A stretch of 64,000 nucleotides of DNA. Origin: VRUE01 sp963715625. GTDB lineage: Bacteria > Actinomycetota > Thermoleophilia > Solirubrobacterales > 70-9. A program made the position numbers and the translations under genes. The notes below the pieces were generated by a model. The model saw nothing but the letters and a program-made list of their open reading frames with translations, did not search any database and was not told where the DNA came from. Below are positions 24,707 to 33,945 of this stretch, piece by piece; position 1 is the stretch's first letter, and the number at the start of each line of letters is the position of its first letter. The stretch lies in NCBI GenBank assembly GCA_963715625.1, contig OY970260.1:1798001-1862000 (forward strand). Reading direction: 5' to 3'.

Positions 24707-24840
24707 AGGGGCTCGACTGCGCGGTTCTCCGCAACGCACGGTTCCGCGCACGCGGAAAATCCCAATGCAGCGATTTGCAGGCCGAACTGAGCACGGCGGG
24801 ACGAAGCTGGCCGAAATTACGAAGATTTCCTACGGATTCC

Positions 24841-24870
24841 TTGACTGGCAGGGGCTCAGCCGCTTATCTA
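24841..24870 (+). promoter_or_regulatory. Putative sigma-70-type promoter
   Basis: TTGACT (24841-24846) and TTATCT (24864-24869) with a 17-bp spacer, about 55 bp before the GTG of the TTA-rich gene. The spacing and hexamers match those of its paralogue's promoter at 1053-1081. Confidence 0.55.
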
Positions 24871-24924
24871 TCCCTGTCCAAAACAACCAGCTCGGCGGCA
24901 ACCGCCGAGAAGGGAGAATCCAAA

Positions 24925-25548
24925 GTGAGACTCATCAAGATGTTCGGCCTCGCCGCGCTCGCGGCCGTGGCCGCGATGGCGTTCGTCGGCGCGACGACGG
25001 CCTCGGCCGAAACCGACACGGCGCTCTGCACAGAACACAACGAAGAAACCGGGTTATTATGCCCGAAAGGGTCCGAGGCAACCTTATCTCACCTGACCCT
25101 CTTAGAAGGCACGGTGGGCAAACTGTTAAGCAGCCTCGTCACCGTCTTATGCTTAGGCGTGTTAATTGAAGCCACGCCCTTAGCGTTAGGGAACCCGCAG
25201 GAAGTCCACACGTTAGAATCGGCATACACGGGTTGCGGCACCGGCTCCGCGCACAACAACTGCACGGTGACCGTCGAAGAAGAGCCGTTAGGCTCTCTCT
25301 TAAAGACCGGGTTAGACGAAGGTTCGCTGTCGGTCTTAAGCGGCCGGGTCCGGCTCGTGTGTTCCAGCCCGAGCATCAATTGCGTATACGACACCGCAGG
25401 CTCCTTATTCTCAGCCGGGGCGGGAATGCTCACAGCTGAAAAAACCCCAACTAAAGAATTAGGCGGTAAACTCATCTGTCCCAACGAAGGGAAACTTGAC
25501 GGGTTACTGTTAGACTTACCTGACGACGAAACGTACATCCTCGAATAA
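24925..25548 (+). CDS. Secreted Cys-rich protein, TTA-rich, single-domain paralogue
   Basis: 207 residues from GTG 24925 with AAGGGAG 8-14 bp upstream. The signal peptide is IKMFGLAALAAVAAMAF...ASA-E. The mature domain (residues 30-190) is the same as unit 1 of the protein at 1-985 and shares with it a 105-bp stretch of identical DNA (25225-25329 equals 694-590 on the other strand). I counted about 20 TTA codons in 207. It ends after one unit with LDLPDDETYILE. Six or more cysteines suggest disulfide-stabilised export. No known family is recognised. Confidence 0.8.
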   Translation: MRLIKMFGLAALAAVAAMAFVGATTASAETDTALCTEHNEETGLLCPKGSEATLSHLTLLEGTVGKLLSSLVTVLCLGVLIEATPLALGNPQEVHTLESAYTGCGTGSAHNNCTVTVEEEPLGSLLKTGLDEGSLSVLSGRVRLVCSSPSINCVYDTAGSLFSAGAGMLTAEKTPTKELGGKLICPNEGKLDGLLLDLPDDETYILE

Positions 25549-25585
25549 GAGGGCCCCAGCGGCTCTACCGAGGAGCGATGAGTAC

Positions 25586-25624
25586 GGCACGGCCGCCCCG
25601 ACCAGCGGGGCGGCCGTGCCTTTT
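25586..25624 (+). terminator. Strong intrinsic terminator
   Basis: GGCACGGCCGCCCC (25586-25599), a 7-bp loop, perfect complement (25607-25620), then TTTT. It lies 37 bp after the TTA-rich gene's stop. Confidence 0.9.
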
Positions 25625-25745
25625 GCGTTCCGAGGGCTTCCTGAAGACCGGATGACGAGGGATCGCTGGACTCACGAGCGGTCGGGCCCGGCTCCGGCGT
25701 TCCGCCCGGGGCGGCCGCTTCCTTTTTAAGGAAATAGAATGGTCG

Positions 25746-25774
25746 TTGACAAGAACGAAAGCATCCCCTAATCT
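25746..25774 (+). promoter_or_regulatory. Putative sigma-70-type promoter of the giant secreted-protein operon
   Basis: Consensus -35 TTGACA (25746-25751), 17-bp spacer, -10 TAATCT (25769-25774). The start codon is 43 bp further on at 25817, with GAGGGGACAG as ribosome site. This is the best promoter match in the window. Confidence 0.75.
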
Positions 25775-25816
25775 CAAGCCCTGATCGATCGGCCCGTGCC
25801 GGGGAGAGGGGACAGA

Positions 25817-28800
25817 ATGGGGAGCAGGTTGCGCGATTCGGATGGTCGCGTCCCGATGGCTCTGCAGGGGGTATGCATCGTTGGCAGGGCCGCAGCGGCC
25901 TGCCTTGCGATTGCCGCAGCCATCCTCGCCCTCGCCCCCACCGCCCTCGCCGATCCCCCCGCCCACGCCAGGGCCAAAGCACTGGACGTAACCGGCCTCA
26001 ACCACGCCTGCGGCGCCGCAGGCGACTCCAAAGGCGACCTCTACGCCTCCAGCGCGGGCGCGGGCGAAGTCAAGGTCTACGATCCCTCCCACACCCTCCT
26101 GGCCTCGATCGCCAACGCCAACGAACCCTGCGGCCTCGCCGTCAACAGCAAAGGCAACCTCTACGTCTCCGAGCAGGCGACCGGCAAAGTCGTCCGCTAC
26201 GCGCCCAACAAATACCCCTTCGAAGGCACCCCCACCTACGGCGCCCCGACCACGGTCGACGCCTCCGGCAACGCCAGGGGCATCGCCGTGGACCGCACAG
26301 ACGACCGCCTCTACGTCGCCGAGGGCAACCACGTCGCGATCTACAAATCCAATGCCAGCTTCGAAAAAAACGTCCTCGAAGGCGAATTCACCGAAGCCAC
26401 CGGCGTCGCCGCCTACACCTACATCTACACCGGCAACATCCCCACCAACCTCAAGCGCCACTACTACCTCTTCGTCGCCGACGCCGCCACCGATGAGGTC
26501 AAGGCCTTCGCCGCCAAGGAAGGCAGCGCGCTGCAACTGCGCCGCACGATCTCCGGCGTCGATGCCGACGAAAACCCCGAAACCGCCGAGGATGCCTTCG
26601 GCTTCGGCGCGGCGGGCGCCTACCTCGCCGCCGACCCCGGCAACGAAAGCCGCGAAACCCGCAAATGCGCCCAGGTCCAGATCGAAGGGAAAGACCAGGC
26701 CTGCACCCAGGGCCACTTCTTCCTCTACGACGACGCCAGCAACGCCGTCGACGAGTTCGACGCGACCGGGGAGCTCGTCGACCGGATCGAAAACGCCGCC
26801 TTCGAAGACGCCGGGCCCACGGCGCTCGCGGTCGAGCGCTCGGGAGCCGCGGGCGACGGCACCCTCTACGTCTCCGCCGGGGCGGGCCCGGGCGCCAGGC
26901 TGCTCGCCTTCCGCCCGCTGGGGATGCCCGCCCGCGACCCGCTGCCGGCGCTCTCGCGGGCGCTGACCAAAGCCCGCGCCGTCGCCGTCGACTGCCAGGG
27001 CTACGTCTACGTCGCCGCCGAAGCGAAAGTCCGCGTCTATGACCCGGCGGGCAATGAGCTGACCAGCTTCGACGACGCCGAAGGCCCCCGGGACCTCGCC
27101 GCCGACTGCGCCGGGAACGTCTACACGGTGGAGGTTCCCTCCAGCTCGGAAGCGAACCTGACCTACTACGCCCCGGCAAAATACCCGCCCGAAGCAGGCA
27201 CCCCCTACACCCGCCACGAACCGCCGCTGGTCTCCGGGGAAGAAGGCGAAGGGCTGCAGTCGGTGGCGGTCAACCCCGCCGACGAACACGTCTTCGCTGT
27301 TGGCAGCCAGGACTTCGCGCCGATCGTCGTCGAGTACGGCTCGGCCGCCGAAGAATCGCCGGTGGTCGGGGAATGCGGAGAAGGCCTCGGCCTCCCCAGC
27401 CAAAGGCTCGACATCGACGTCTACGCGGCGACCGGCGAGGTCTACCTCACCGCGAACCCCCAGTTTCTCACCACGGTCCGCTGCGGCGGCGAACCGGAGC
27501 TGCTCGTCCGCCAGATCAAGGGCGGCGGCTGCCCCAGCGGGGAGTTCGGCGCCAACCCGTCGATCGCCATCGACCAGTCCAACGGCCACATCGTCCAGTT
27601 CGAACCCGGCCAGCCGGGCAACTCCGCCCGCGAGTACGACTCCTCGGGCGCCTGCGTGGCCGAGTTCGGCACCTTCTCTGAAAACTTCACCGGCTACAGG
27701 GTCGCGGTCGACAGCAGCTGCGCCCTGCACGACCCGCCGCTGACCGAGCAGACGACGCCCAAATGCTCCTCGCTCTACCCCTCCGACGGCAACGCCTACG
27801 TCGCCTCCGACGGCCTCAACAACGAAGTGCAGCCCTACGACGTGAGCGCGTTCGGGCCGCTGGAGTACCCGCCGCCGGGCAAACACAAGCTCACGGTCAA
27901 AAAACCCGGCGACGGTCCGGGCAAAGTCACCAGCGCTCCCACGGGCATCGACTGCGGCCCGGATTGCGACGAGGAATACGAAGAGACCAAGGTGGTCACG
28001 CTCACCGCGACGCCGGTGGGCCTGAATTCTAAATTCGAAGGCTGGTCGGGCTGCGAGGCCGAACCCTCGCCCACCGAATGCAAGGTGACGATGTCGCAGG
28101 AGAGGGAAGTCACGGCCGAATTCAAATCGACCTCGACGGAAAAATTCCCGCTGAAAGTCAAAAAGACAGGCGCGGGCTCCGGCACCGTGACCAGCTCGCC
28201 CGAAGGCATCGATTGCGGCGAAAAATGCGAAGAAGATTTCGGCAAAGACGACCCGGTGACGCTCACCGCCGTCGTCGGCGGAGGCTTTGAATTCCTCAAA
28301 TGGGAAGGCTGCGACGCCGAACCCTCGGCCACCGAATGCGAAGTGACGATGACAGGGGCCAGGGAAGTCACGGCCGAATTCGACGTCGAACACCCTCTGC
28401 TCACCGTGGCCAGAGAAGGCAACGGCACTGGCTCCGTGACCAGCTCGCCCCCGGGCATTATCGACTGCGGCGCGACCTGCTCGGCCAAACTCAACCTGAA
28501 CGACGGTGTCACCCTCGAAGCGATAGCTGGCGAAGGCTCTGTCTTCGAGGGCTGGGAAGGCTGCGATGCCGAGCCCTCGGCCACCGAGTGCGAAGTGACG
28601 ATGACGGGGGGGGCCAGGGAAGTAACGGCAACCTTCGATGCCCTGCCCCGGGTGATTGCAAGGCAACCGCTGCCCGTCCAGTACGACGAAGCGACGCTGG
28701 GGGGCGAAATCGATCCCTCCGGCTCCCCGACCGAGTACCACTTCGAGTACCTGACCCAGGCCGAATACGAAGAAAATGGCGAAGCCTTCACCGGCGCTCC

Positions 28801-31156
28801 GAGCACACCGGTGGCCGAGCTGCCCACCGGCGAAGAATTCGTCGCGGTCGAAGCGCCGCTCACCGGGCTCGAGGAAGGAACCGAGTACCGTTTCCGCCTG
28901 CTCGCCGAAAACGCGGTCGGAGCTGCCGAAGAGGAGGGTCCGGCCTTCGAAACCCTCGAACGCCCCGAGCCGCAGGAATGCGCCAACGCCGAATACCGCA
29001 CCGGCCTCTCCGCCTTCCTGCCCGACTGCCGCGCCTACGAGCTGGTCACCCCGGCCGGGGTGCTGTCGACCTCGGGGGGGCTGCTGTCCCTGGGAACGTT
29101 CTCCTCGGTCGCCGGCAGCAGGTTCTTCAACAGCTGGTTCGTCGCCCCGCGGGGGGCCGGGGCGGGCGAGAGCGTCTCCTACCAGGCGCTGGTCACCCGG
29201 GTCGACAACCGCCGGTTCCGCGCCCAGCGGGCGGCGGGGGCACATCCCAAAGAGGGCTGGGCGAGCGAGCCGTACGGGCTCACCTTCGCCCAGGGGGGGG
29301 GAGACTACGGCGAATCCGGCGGCGTCTCGCCCGACCAGCGCTACTCCCTCATCGAGGTCCTCGCCCACGAAACACCGACAGAGCTGGCCTTCCCCATCGG
29401 CACCTACGTACGCGTCCCTTCCGGCCAGGCAAACCCGGACTGCACCCCGGAACCGGAAGCGTTTGAGCTCTCCGACCCCGATCGCCAGTTCGAAATGGTC
29501 GGCTGCGGCAGCGTCGAGAGCGAACCGGGGGTCGAGGAGGTTCGCATCGACCCCCAGGCGGAAGGCCGCTTTGTCAGCGCCGGTGGGGCCCACGCGATCT
29601 TCACCTCCGACGAGGAACTGGAGGAGGGCTCGCCGCCCGCCGGGGTCGAAGCGATCTACGACCGCGAGGCGGGCAGCGCGGCGGCTGAGGTCGTCTCGGT
29701 CAAGCCCGAGCCCGACGGATCGCCGTTCGGCGCGGGCGAAGAGCCGAGGTACCTCGCCAGCACCGAAGACGGCGAGGCGGTCGTCTTCAGCGTCGACGGA
29801 GACCTGTACGTGCACCGCGAAGGCGAGACGATGCAGGTCGCCGCTGCGCCGAATACCTACGCCGGCATCGCCGCAGACGGCAGGCGGGTCTTCTTCATGG
29901 ATGAGAGCTTCAACCCGGCCGAAGTCAAAGACGTGCCGCCCCCGGCCGGGCTCTTCGCCTGCGACGTCGAGGGAGAAGAAAACGAGGGAGAAAACTGCGC
30001 GGGGCCGCTGCAGGACCGGGAGCCGCTCGAGATCGCCTCGCACTCGGACTTCGTCAACGTCTCCGCCGACGGCTCCAATGTCTTCTTCACCTCCGGGGAA
30101 ACCGAACCGTCCGCAGGCATGGAGCTGGGCGAAAACGAAAACGGCGAAGAAGCAGAAGCGGGCGAGGCCAACCTCTTCGCCTGGGACGGCGCCACGACGC
30201 GCTTCGTCGCGATCTTGGACCCCCAGGACTTCGAGAGCTTCCGCAAGGGGCCGAGCGAACTCGAGCAGGAGAACCAGGAAGACCTGTTCCAGTGGACCAA
30301 CGTCATCCCCGGCCAGCTCGCGACCAGCAGCGGGCTGTATGAGGCCGGGCGCGCCTACTCGCCGACTCGCAGCACCCCCGGCGGCGAGGTCCTCGTCTTC
30401 CAGTCCCACGCCCGGCTCACCGGTTACGACAACGAAGGCAAGGGCGAGATCTACCGCTACGCCCCCGCCGCCGCGCCGGGCTCGCAGCTGGCCTGCGTCT
30501 CCTGCGACCCGAGCGGCGCCCCCCACGACTCCCCCGCCGACGCTCTCTTCGACACCGTCGTCCAGGGGGCGATCAACTCCTCCACGATGATCCCCAACGT
30601 CACCGACGACGGGAACAGGGTCTTCTTCGAGAGCCGGCAGCCGCTCCTGCCGGAGGACGCCAACGAGGCAAACGACGTCTACGAGTGGAAAGCGCTGGGG
30701 ACCGCCGGCCCCGGCGGCGACGAGTGCGAGCGCCCGGGTGGCTGCCTGGCGCTGGTCTCCAGCGGGCAGGGCGAAGAGCAGAGCTACTTCTACGGGATGA
30801 GCGCGGGCGGCGAAGACGCCTTCTTCGTCACGCAGGAGAAGCTGGTCGGGGCCGACGCGCTCGGCAGCTTCTCGATCTACGACGCGCGGGTCCTCGGCGG
30901 CATCCCCGACCCGCCGGTGCCGGCCCCCTGCCAGGGCGATGCCTGCCAGGGCCAGGGCTCGACCCCGCCGGCCCTGCCGGCGCCGGCCTCGACCGGTCCC
31001 GGCGCCGAAGGAGGCCCGCAGGGCCGCGCCGCCTGCGCCAAGGGCAGGCACCGGGTCAAGGGCCGCTGCGTGAAAAAGCAGGGCGGCAAGCGAAAGCGCC
31101 ACCGCAAGCACCCGAAGAAGCAGCGAGCCGCTCACAACCGGGGGGCGAAGAGATGA
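25817..31156 (+). CDS. Giant secreted repeat protein: beta-propeller, three B-repeats, C-terminal WD40-like part
   Basis: 1779 residues from ATG 25817. Signal peptide at about residues 28-45 (AAAACLAIAAAILALAPTALA). Residues 50-690 hold NHL/SMP-like propeller strands (GLAVNSKGNLYVSEQATGKV, AVDRTDDRLYVAEG). Three tandem InlB/Flg_new-type beta repeats follow (about 690-940), each with GxIDCG, C and GWxGCxAEPSxTEC. Then an FN3-like domain (about 945-1045) and a TolB/WD40-like region (about 1050-1700) with D-G-x-R-V-F-F strands. The end is rich in Lys/Arg. Many paired cysteines. Likely a cell-surface or secreted adhesion/scaffold protein. GAA and AAA codons are commoner than in housekeeping neighbours. 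Confidence 0.75.
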   Translation: MGSRLRDSDGRVPMALQGVCIVGRAAAACLAIAAAILALAPTALADPPAHARAKALDVTGLNHACGAAGDSKGDLYASSAGAGEVKVYDPSHTLLASIANANEPCGLAVNSKGNLYVSEQATGKVVRYAPNKYPFEGTPTYGAPTTVDASGNARGIAVDRTDDRLYVAEGNHVAIYKSNASFEKNVLEGEFTEATGVAAYTYIYTGNIPTNLKRHYYLFVADAATDEVKAFAAKEGSALQLRRTISGVDADENPETAEDAFGFGAAGAYLAADPGNESRETRKCAQVQIEGKDQACTQGHFFLYDDASNAVDEFDATGELVDRIENAAFEDAGPTALAVERSGAAGDGTLYVSAGAGPGARLLAFRPLGMPARDPLPALSRALTKARAVAVDCQGYVYVAAEAKVRVYDPAGNELTSFDDAEGPRDLAADCAGNVYTVEVPSSSEANLTYYAPAKYPPEAGTPYTRHEPPLVSGEEGEGLQSVAVNPADEHVFAVGSQDFAPIVVEYGSAAEESPVVGECGEGLGLPSQRLDIDVYAATGEVYLTANPQFLTTVRCGGEPELLVRQIKGGGCPSGEFGANPSIAIDQSNGHIVQFEPGQPGNSAREYDSSGACVAEFGTFSENFTGYRVAVDSSCALHDPPLTEQTTPKCSSLYPSDGNAYVASDGLNNEVQPYDVSAFGPLEYPPPGKHKLTVKKPGDGPGKVTSAPTGIDCGPDCDEEYEETKVVTLTATPVGLNSKFEGWSGCEAEPSPTECKVTMSQEREVTAEFKSTSTEKFPLKVKKTGAGSGTVTSSPEGIDCGEKCEEDFGKDDPVTLTAVVGGGFEFLKWEGCDAEPSATECEVTMTGAREVTAEFDVEHPLLTVAREGNGTGSVTSSPPGIIDCGATCSAKLNLNDGVTLEAIAGEGSVFEGWEGCDAEPSATECEVTMTGGAREVTATFDALPRVIARQPLPVQYDEATLGGEIDPSGSPTEYHFEYLTQAEYEENGEAFTGAPSTPVAELPTGEEFVAVEAPLTGLEEGTEYRFRLLAENAVGAAEEEGPAFETLERPEPQECANAEYRTGLSAFLPDCRAYELVTPAGVLSTSGGLLSLGTFSSVAGSRFFNSWFVAPRGAGAGESVSYQALVTRVDNRRFRAQRAAGAHPKEGWASEPYGLTFAQGGGDYGESGGVSPDQRYSLIEVLAHETPTELAFPIGTYVRVPSGQANPDCTPEPEAFELSDPDRQFEMVGCGSVESEPGVEEVRIDPQAEGRFVSAGGAHAIFTSDEELEEGSPPAGVEAIYDREAGSAAAEVVSVKPEPDGSPFGAGEEPRYLASTEDGEAVVFSVDGDLYVHREGETMQVAAAPNTYAGIAADGRRVFFMDESFNPAEVKDVPPPAGLFACDVEGEENEGENCAGPLQDREPLEIASHSDFVNVSADGSNVFFTSGETEPSAGMELGENENGEEAEAGEANLFAWDGATTRFVAILDPQDFESFRKGPSELEQENQEDLFQWTNVIPGQLATSSGLYEAGRAYSPTRSTPGGEVLVFQSHARLTGYDNEGKGEIYRYAPAAAPGSQLACVSCDPSGAPHDSPADALFDTVVQGAINSSTMIPNVTDDGNRVFFESRQPLLPEDANEANDVYEWKALGTAGPGGDECERPGGCLALVSSGQGEEQSYFYGMSAGGEDAFFVTQEKLVGADALGSFSIYDARVLGGIPDPPVPAPCQGDACQGQGSTPPALPAPASTGPGAEGGPQGRAACAKGRHRVKGRCVKKQGGKRKRHRKHPKKQRAAHNRGAKR

Positions 31157-33912
31157 TCCGCCGCGGCGCAGCCCTTCTCGGCACCAGCCTCCTCGCCGCC
31201 CTGGCGCTGACCGCTTCCTCCGGTGCGGTCGCCCCTCCCTGTCCCTTTGGCGAATTCAAGGCGAAATGCTTCGCGCTCGAATCGCTCGACGCCGAGCTCT
31301 CCACGACGCAGGCCGGCGACCACCCCGACCTCACCTTCAGCTTCGGCCTCGCCCAGGATCCCGACAGCGAAGCGGACGCAAAGGGCCTGCACGATGTCTT
31401 CGTCCCGGCCCGCAACGTGCGCACCGACCTGCCCCCGGGACTTATCGGCGACCCCAGCGTGCTCGGGTTGCCCCAGCAGTGCCGGGCGGCCGAACTTGCC
31501 CTGGGGGAATGCCCCAACGGCTCCCAGATCGGCATCGCCAAGGTCGACCTCTACAAATACAACAGCGCCCTCGCCGAGCCCCTCTACATGATGACGCCGC
31601 CGGGCGGCGACGTGATCGCGCGGGTCGGCTTCGTCGGTGGGGCCATCGGAACGAACATCTATGCCGACGCGACGCTGCGCTCGGAGGGCGACTACGGGTT
31701 GAGCGTCGAAATCGTCGATACGCCAGTAGTCGCCGGCCTGCGCTTGGTCGGAAGCAAAACGACGCTGTGGGGCGTGCCGGCGGCAGAAGCGCACGACAGG
31801 GAACGCTGCACGCCCGCGGAGGTCCTCTTCCAAAGCTGCACCGAATCGCCGAAACACGACCCCGGCGGCCGCGAACTGCCCTTCCTCACCAACCCGACCC
31901 GCTGCGGGGTGCCGCTGGAGATGAGCGTCAGCGCCTCCAGCTGGGCCGAACCGGAGCGCTTCGACACCAAGACCGTCAGCTTTCCGCAGATAACCGGTTG
32001 CAACGAACTGCCCTACGGCCCGGGGTTGACGATCGAGCCGACCAACCGTCGCGCCGGGGCGCCGACCGGCCTCGACGTGACCCTGCGCGTGCCCGCCTCC
32101 GAAGGCGTGAAAGTGCTCGAACCCTCCCAGACCCGCGACGCCTACGTGCTCCTGCCAGAGGGGATGACGGTCAACCCGGGCGCCGCCGACGGCCTCGAGG
32201 TGTGCTCGGTCGCGCAGGTCCACTTCAAAGAACGGGTGGCCGCCGAGTGCCCCGACGCGGCCAAGCTGGCCGAGTTCGAGGTCGAGATCCCGGCGCTGCC
32301 GCGGCGGCTGAAAGGCGCGATCTACCTGCGCGAGCCCGAACCCGGCAACCTCTACCGCTTCTGGGCGGTCGCCGACGACCTCGGCGCCCACATCAAGCTC
32401 CCGGGCCAGCTCTACGTCGACGAAGAGACCGGCCAGCTCGAAACGGAGATCCTCGACATCCCGCAGGCGCCGGTGCGCGAGATGAAGATCGTCTTCAAGT
32501 CGGGCTTCCGGGCGCCGCTGGTCAACCCGCCGGGCTGCGACGCCGATCCCTCCACCCCCGCGCGCGATCCCTACCTCAGCGAATACGAATTCGTGCCCTG
32601 GTCCGGCGGGCCCCCGCAGGTCTCCGAATCCCAGATGACGATCGACGAAGGCTGCGACGGGCTGGGCGGCTTCTCGCCCAAGCTCAGCGCCGGATCGACA
32701 GACCCCCAGGGCGGCGCCCACTCGCCCTTCTCCCTCACGATCACGCGGGAGGACGGCGAACAGAACCTCGCCTCGCTGGAGGTCACCCTGCCCAGGGGCA
32801 TGGCCGCCACCTTCGCCGGCATCCCGCGCTGCGACGGCGCAGCGGCCGAAACCGGCCAGTGCCCGGCGGAGAGCCGCATCGGCAGGGTCACCGCGGCCGC
32901 CGGCGCCGGCACCATGCCGCTCTGGGTGCCCCAGCCCGGCAAGCGTCCCACCGCCGTCTACCTCGGCGGCCCCTACAAGGGCGCCCCGCTCAGCGCAGTC
33001 GCCGTCGTCCCGGCTCAGGCGGGCCCCTTCGACCTCGGCGACCAGGTGGTCCGCTCGGCCATCTACGTCGACCCCGTCACCGCCCAGGCGACCGCCAGGT
33101 CGGACCCGTTGCCGCAGATGCTCGAAGGCGTGCCGGTGCGCTACCGCACCGCCAACGTCTTCCTCGACCGTCCCGGCTTCTCCCTCAACCCGACCTCCTG
33201 CGCTCGCAAGGAGACGACGTCGGTCCTGCACTCCGACGCCGGCCGCACGGCGACCCCCTCCTCGTCCTTCGCGGCGACCGACTGCAACCGGCTCGGATTC
33301 GAGCCCAAGCTCGCCATGCGCCTCTTCGGCGGCACCCACCGGGGATCCCACCCGAGGCTGCGCACGATCCTCAAGATGCCCCCGGGCGGCGCCAACGTCG
33401 GCAGCTTCTCGGTGGCCCTGCCGCACTCGGCGTTCCTCGACCAGGCCCACATCCGCACCGTCTGCACCCGGGTGCAGTTCGGCGCCGGCCAGTGCCCGGC
33501 CGGATCGGTCTACGGAGCGGTCAAGGCCAGGACCTCCCTGTTCGACGAGACCCTGGAAGGCCCGATCTACCTGCGCTCCTCGAACAACCCGCTGCCCGAC
33601 ATGGTCGCGGTGGTGAAAGGCCCGCCCTCCCTCCCGGTCGAGGTGCACTCGGTCGCCCGGATCGACTCGGTGAACGGCGGCATTCGCGCCACCTTCGACT
33701 CCTTCCCCGACGCCCCGATAACCGAAGCCGTCGCCACCTTCCCCGGCGGCAGCAGGGGCCTGATCGTCAACTCGACCAACCTCTGCGCCAACGTCCACAG
33801 GGTGACCGCCAAGCTCACCGGGCAGAATGGCAGGAAAGCCACCCTGCACCCGGTGCTGAAGGCCCCCTGCCGCGGCGCGAAAGCAAACCGCCGCGCCCGG
33901 CATCGGCGCTAG
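31153..33912 (+). CDS. Large secreted protein, partner of the giant repeat protein
   Basis: 919 residues from ATG 31153, overlapping the upstream stop (ATGA), so the two are co-translated. Signal peptide LLGTSLLAALALTASSGA. The body contains at least three similar beta-rich modules with LPxGMxxNPGAADGLEVC-like and GxCPxxSxIGxV-like motifs (DLPPGLIGDP...CPNGSQIGIAKV; LPEGMTVNP; LPRGMAATF...CPAESRIGRV), each with a cysteine pair. The end is basic (RRARHRR). No enzymatic motif is seen. Pairing with a propeller/WD40 surface protein suggests a common surface assembly; this is inference. Confidence 0.7.
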   Translation: MIRRGAALLGTSLLAALALTASSGAVAPPCPFGEFKAKCFALESLDAELSTTQAGDHPDLTFSFGLAQDPDSEADAKGLHDVFVPARNVRTDLPPGLIGDPSVLGLPQQCRAAELALGECPNGSQIGIAKVDLYKYNSALAEPLYMMTPPGGDVIARVGFVGGAIGTNIYADATLRSEGDYGLSVEIVDTPVVAGLRLVGSKTTLWGVPAAEAHDRERCTPAEVLFQSCTESPKHDPGGRELPFLTNPTRCGVPLEMSVSASSWAEPERFDTKTVSFPQITGCNELPYGPGLTIEPTNRRAGAPTGLDVTLRVPASEGVKVLEPSQTRDAYVLLPEGMTVNPGAADGLEVCSVAQVHFKERVAAECPDAAKLAEFEVEIPALPRRLKGAIYLREPEPGNLYRFWAVADDLGAHIKLPGQLYVDEETGQLETEILDIPQAPVREMKIVFKSGFRAPLVNPPGCDADPSTPARDPYLSEYEFVPWSGGPPQVSESQMTIDEGCDGLGGFSPKLSAGSTDPQGGAHSPFSLTITREDGEQNLASLEVTLPRGMAATFAGIPRCDGAAAETGQCPAESRIGRVTAAAGAGTMPLWVPQPGKRPTAVYLGGPYKGAPLSAVAVVPAQAGPFDLGDQVVRSAIYVDPVTAQATARSDPLPQMLEGVPVRYRTANVFLDRPGFSLNPTSCARKETTSVLHSDAGRTATPSSSFAATDCNRLGFEPKLAMRLFGGTHRGSHPRLRTILKMPPGGANVGSFSVALPHSAFLDQAHIRTVCTRVQFGAGQCPAGSVYGAVKARTSLFDETLEGPIYLRSSNNPLPDMVAVVKGPPSLPVEVHSVARIDSVNGGIRATFDSFPDAPITEAVATFPGGSRGLIVNSTNLCANVHRVTAKLTGQNGRKATLHPVLKAPCRGAKANRRARHRR

Positions 33913-33945
33913 CGCGCCGCGCTGACGGGGCGGTTCGGGTGGCTG

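Noticed and set aside
25565..31135. Antisense reading frame of about 1850 codons opposite the giant secreted protein
   Set aside because: Composition is low-complexity Gly/Ala/Val/Arg, mirrors the codons of the real gene, and has no start signal or family motif; a high-GC shadow.
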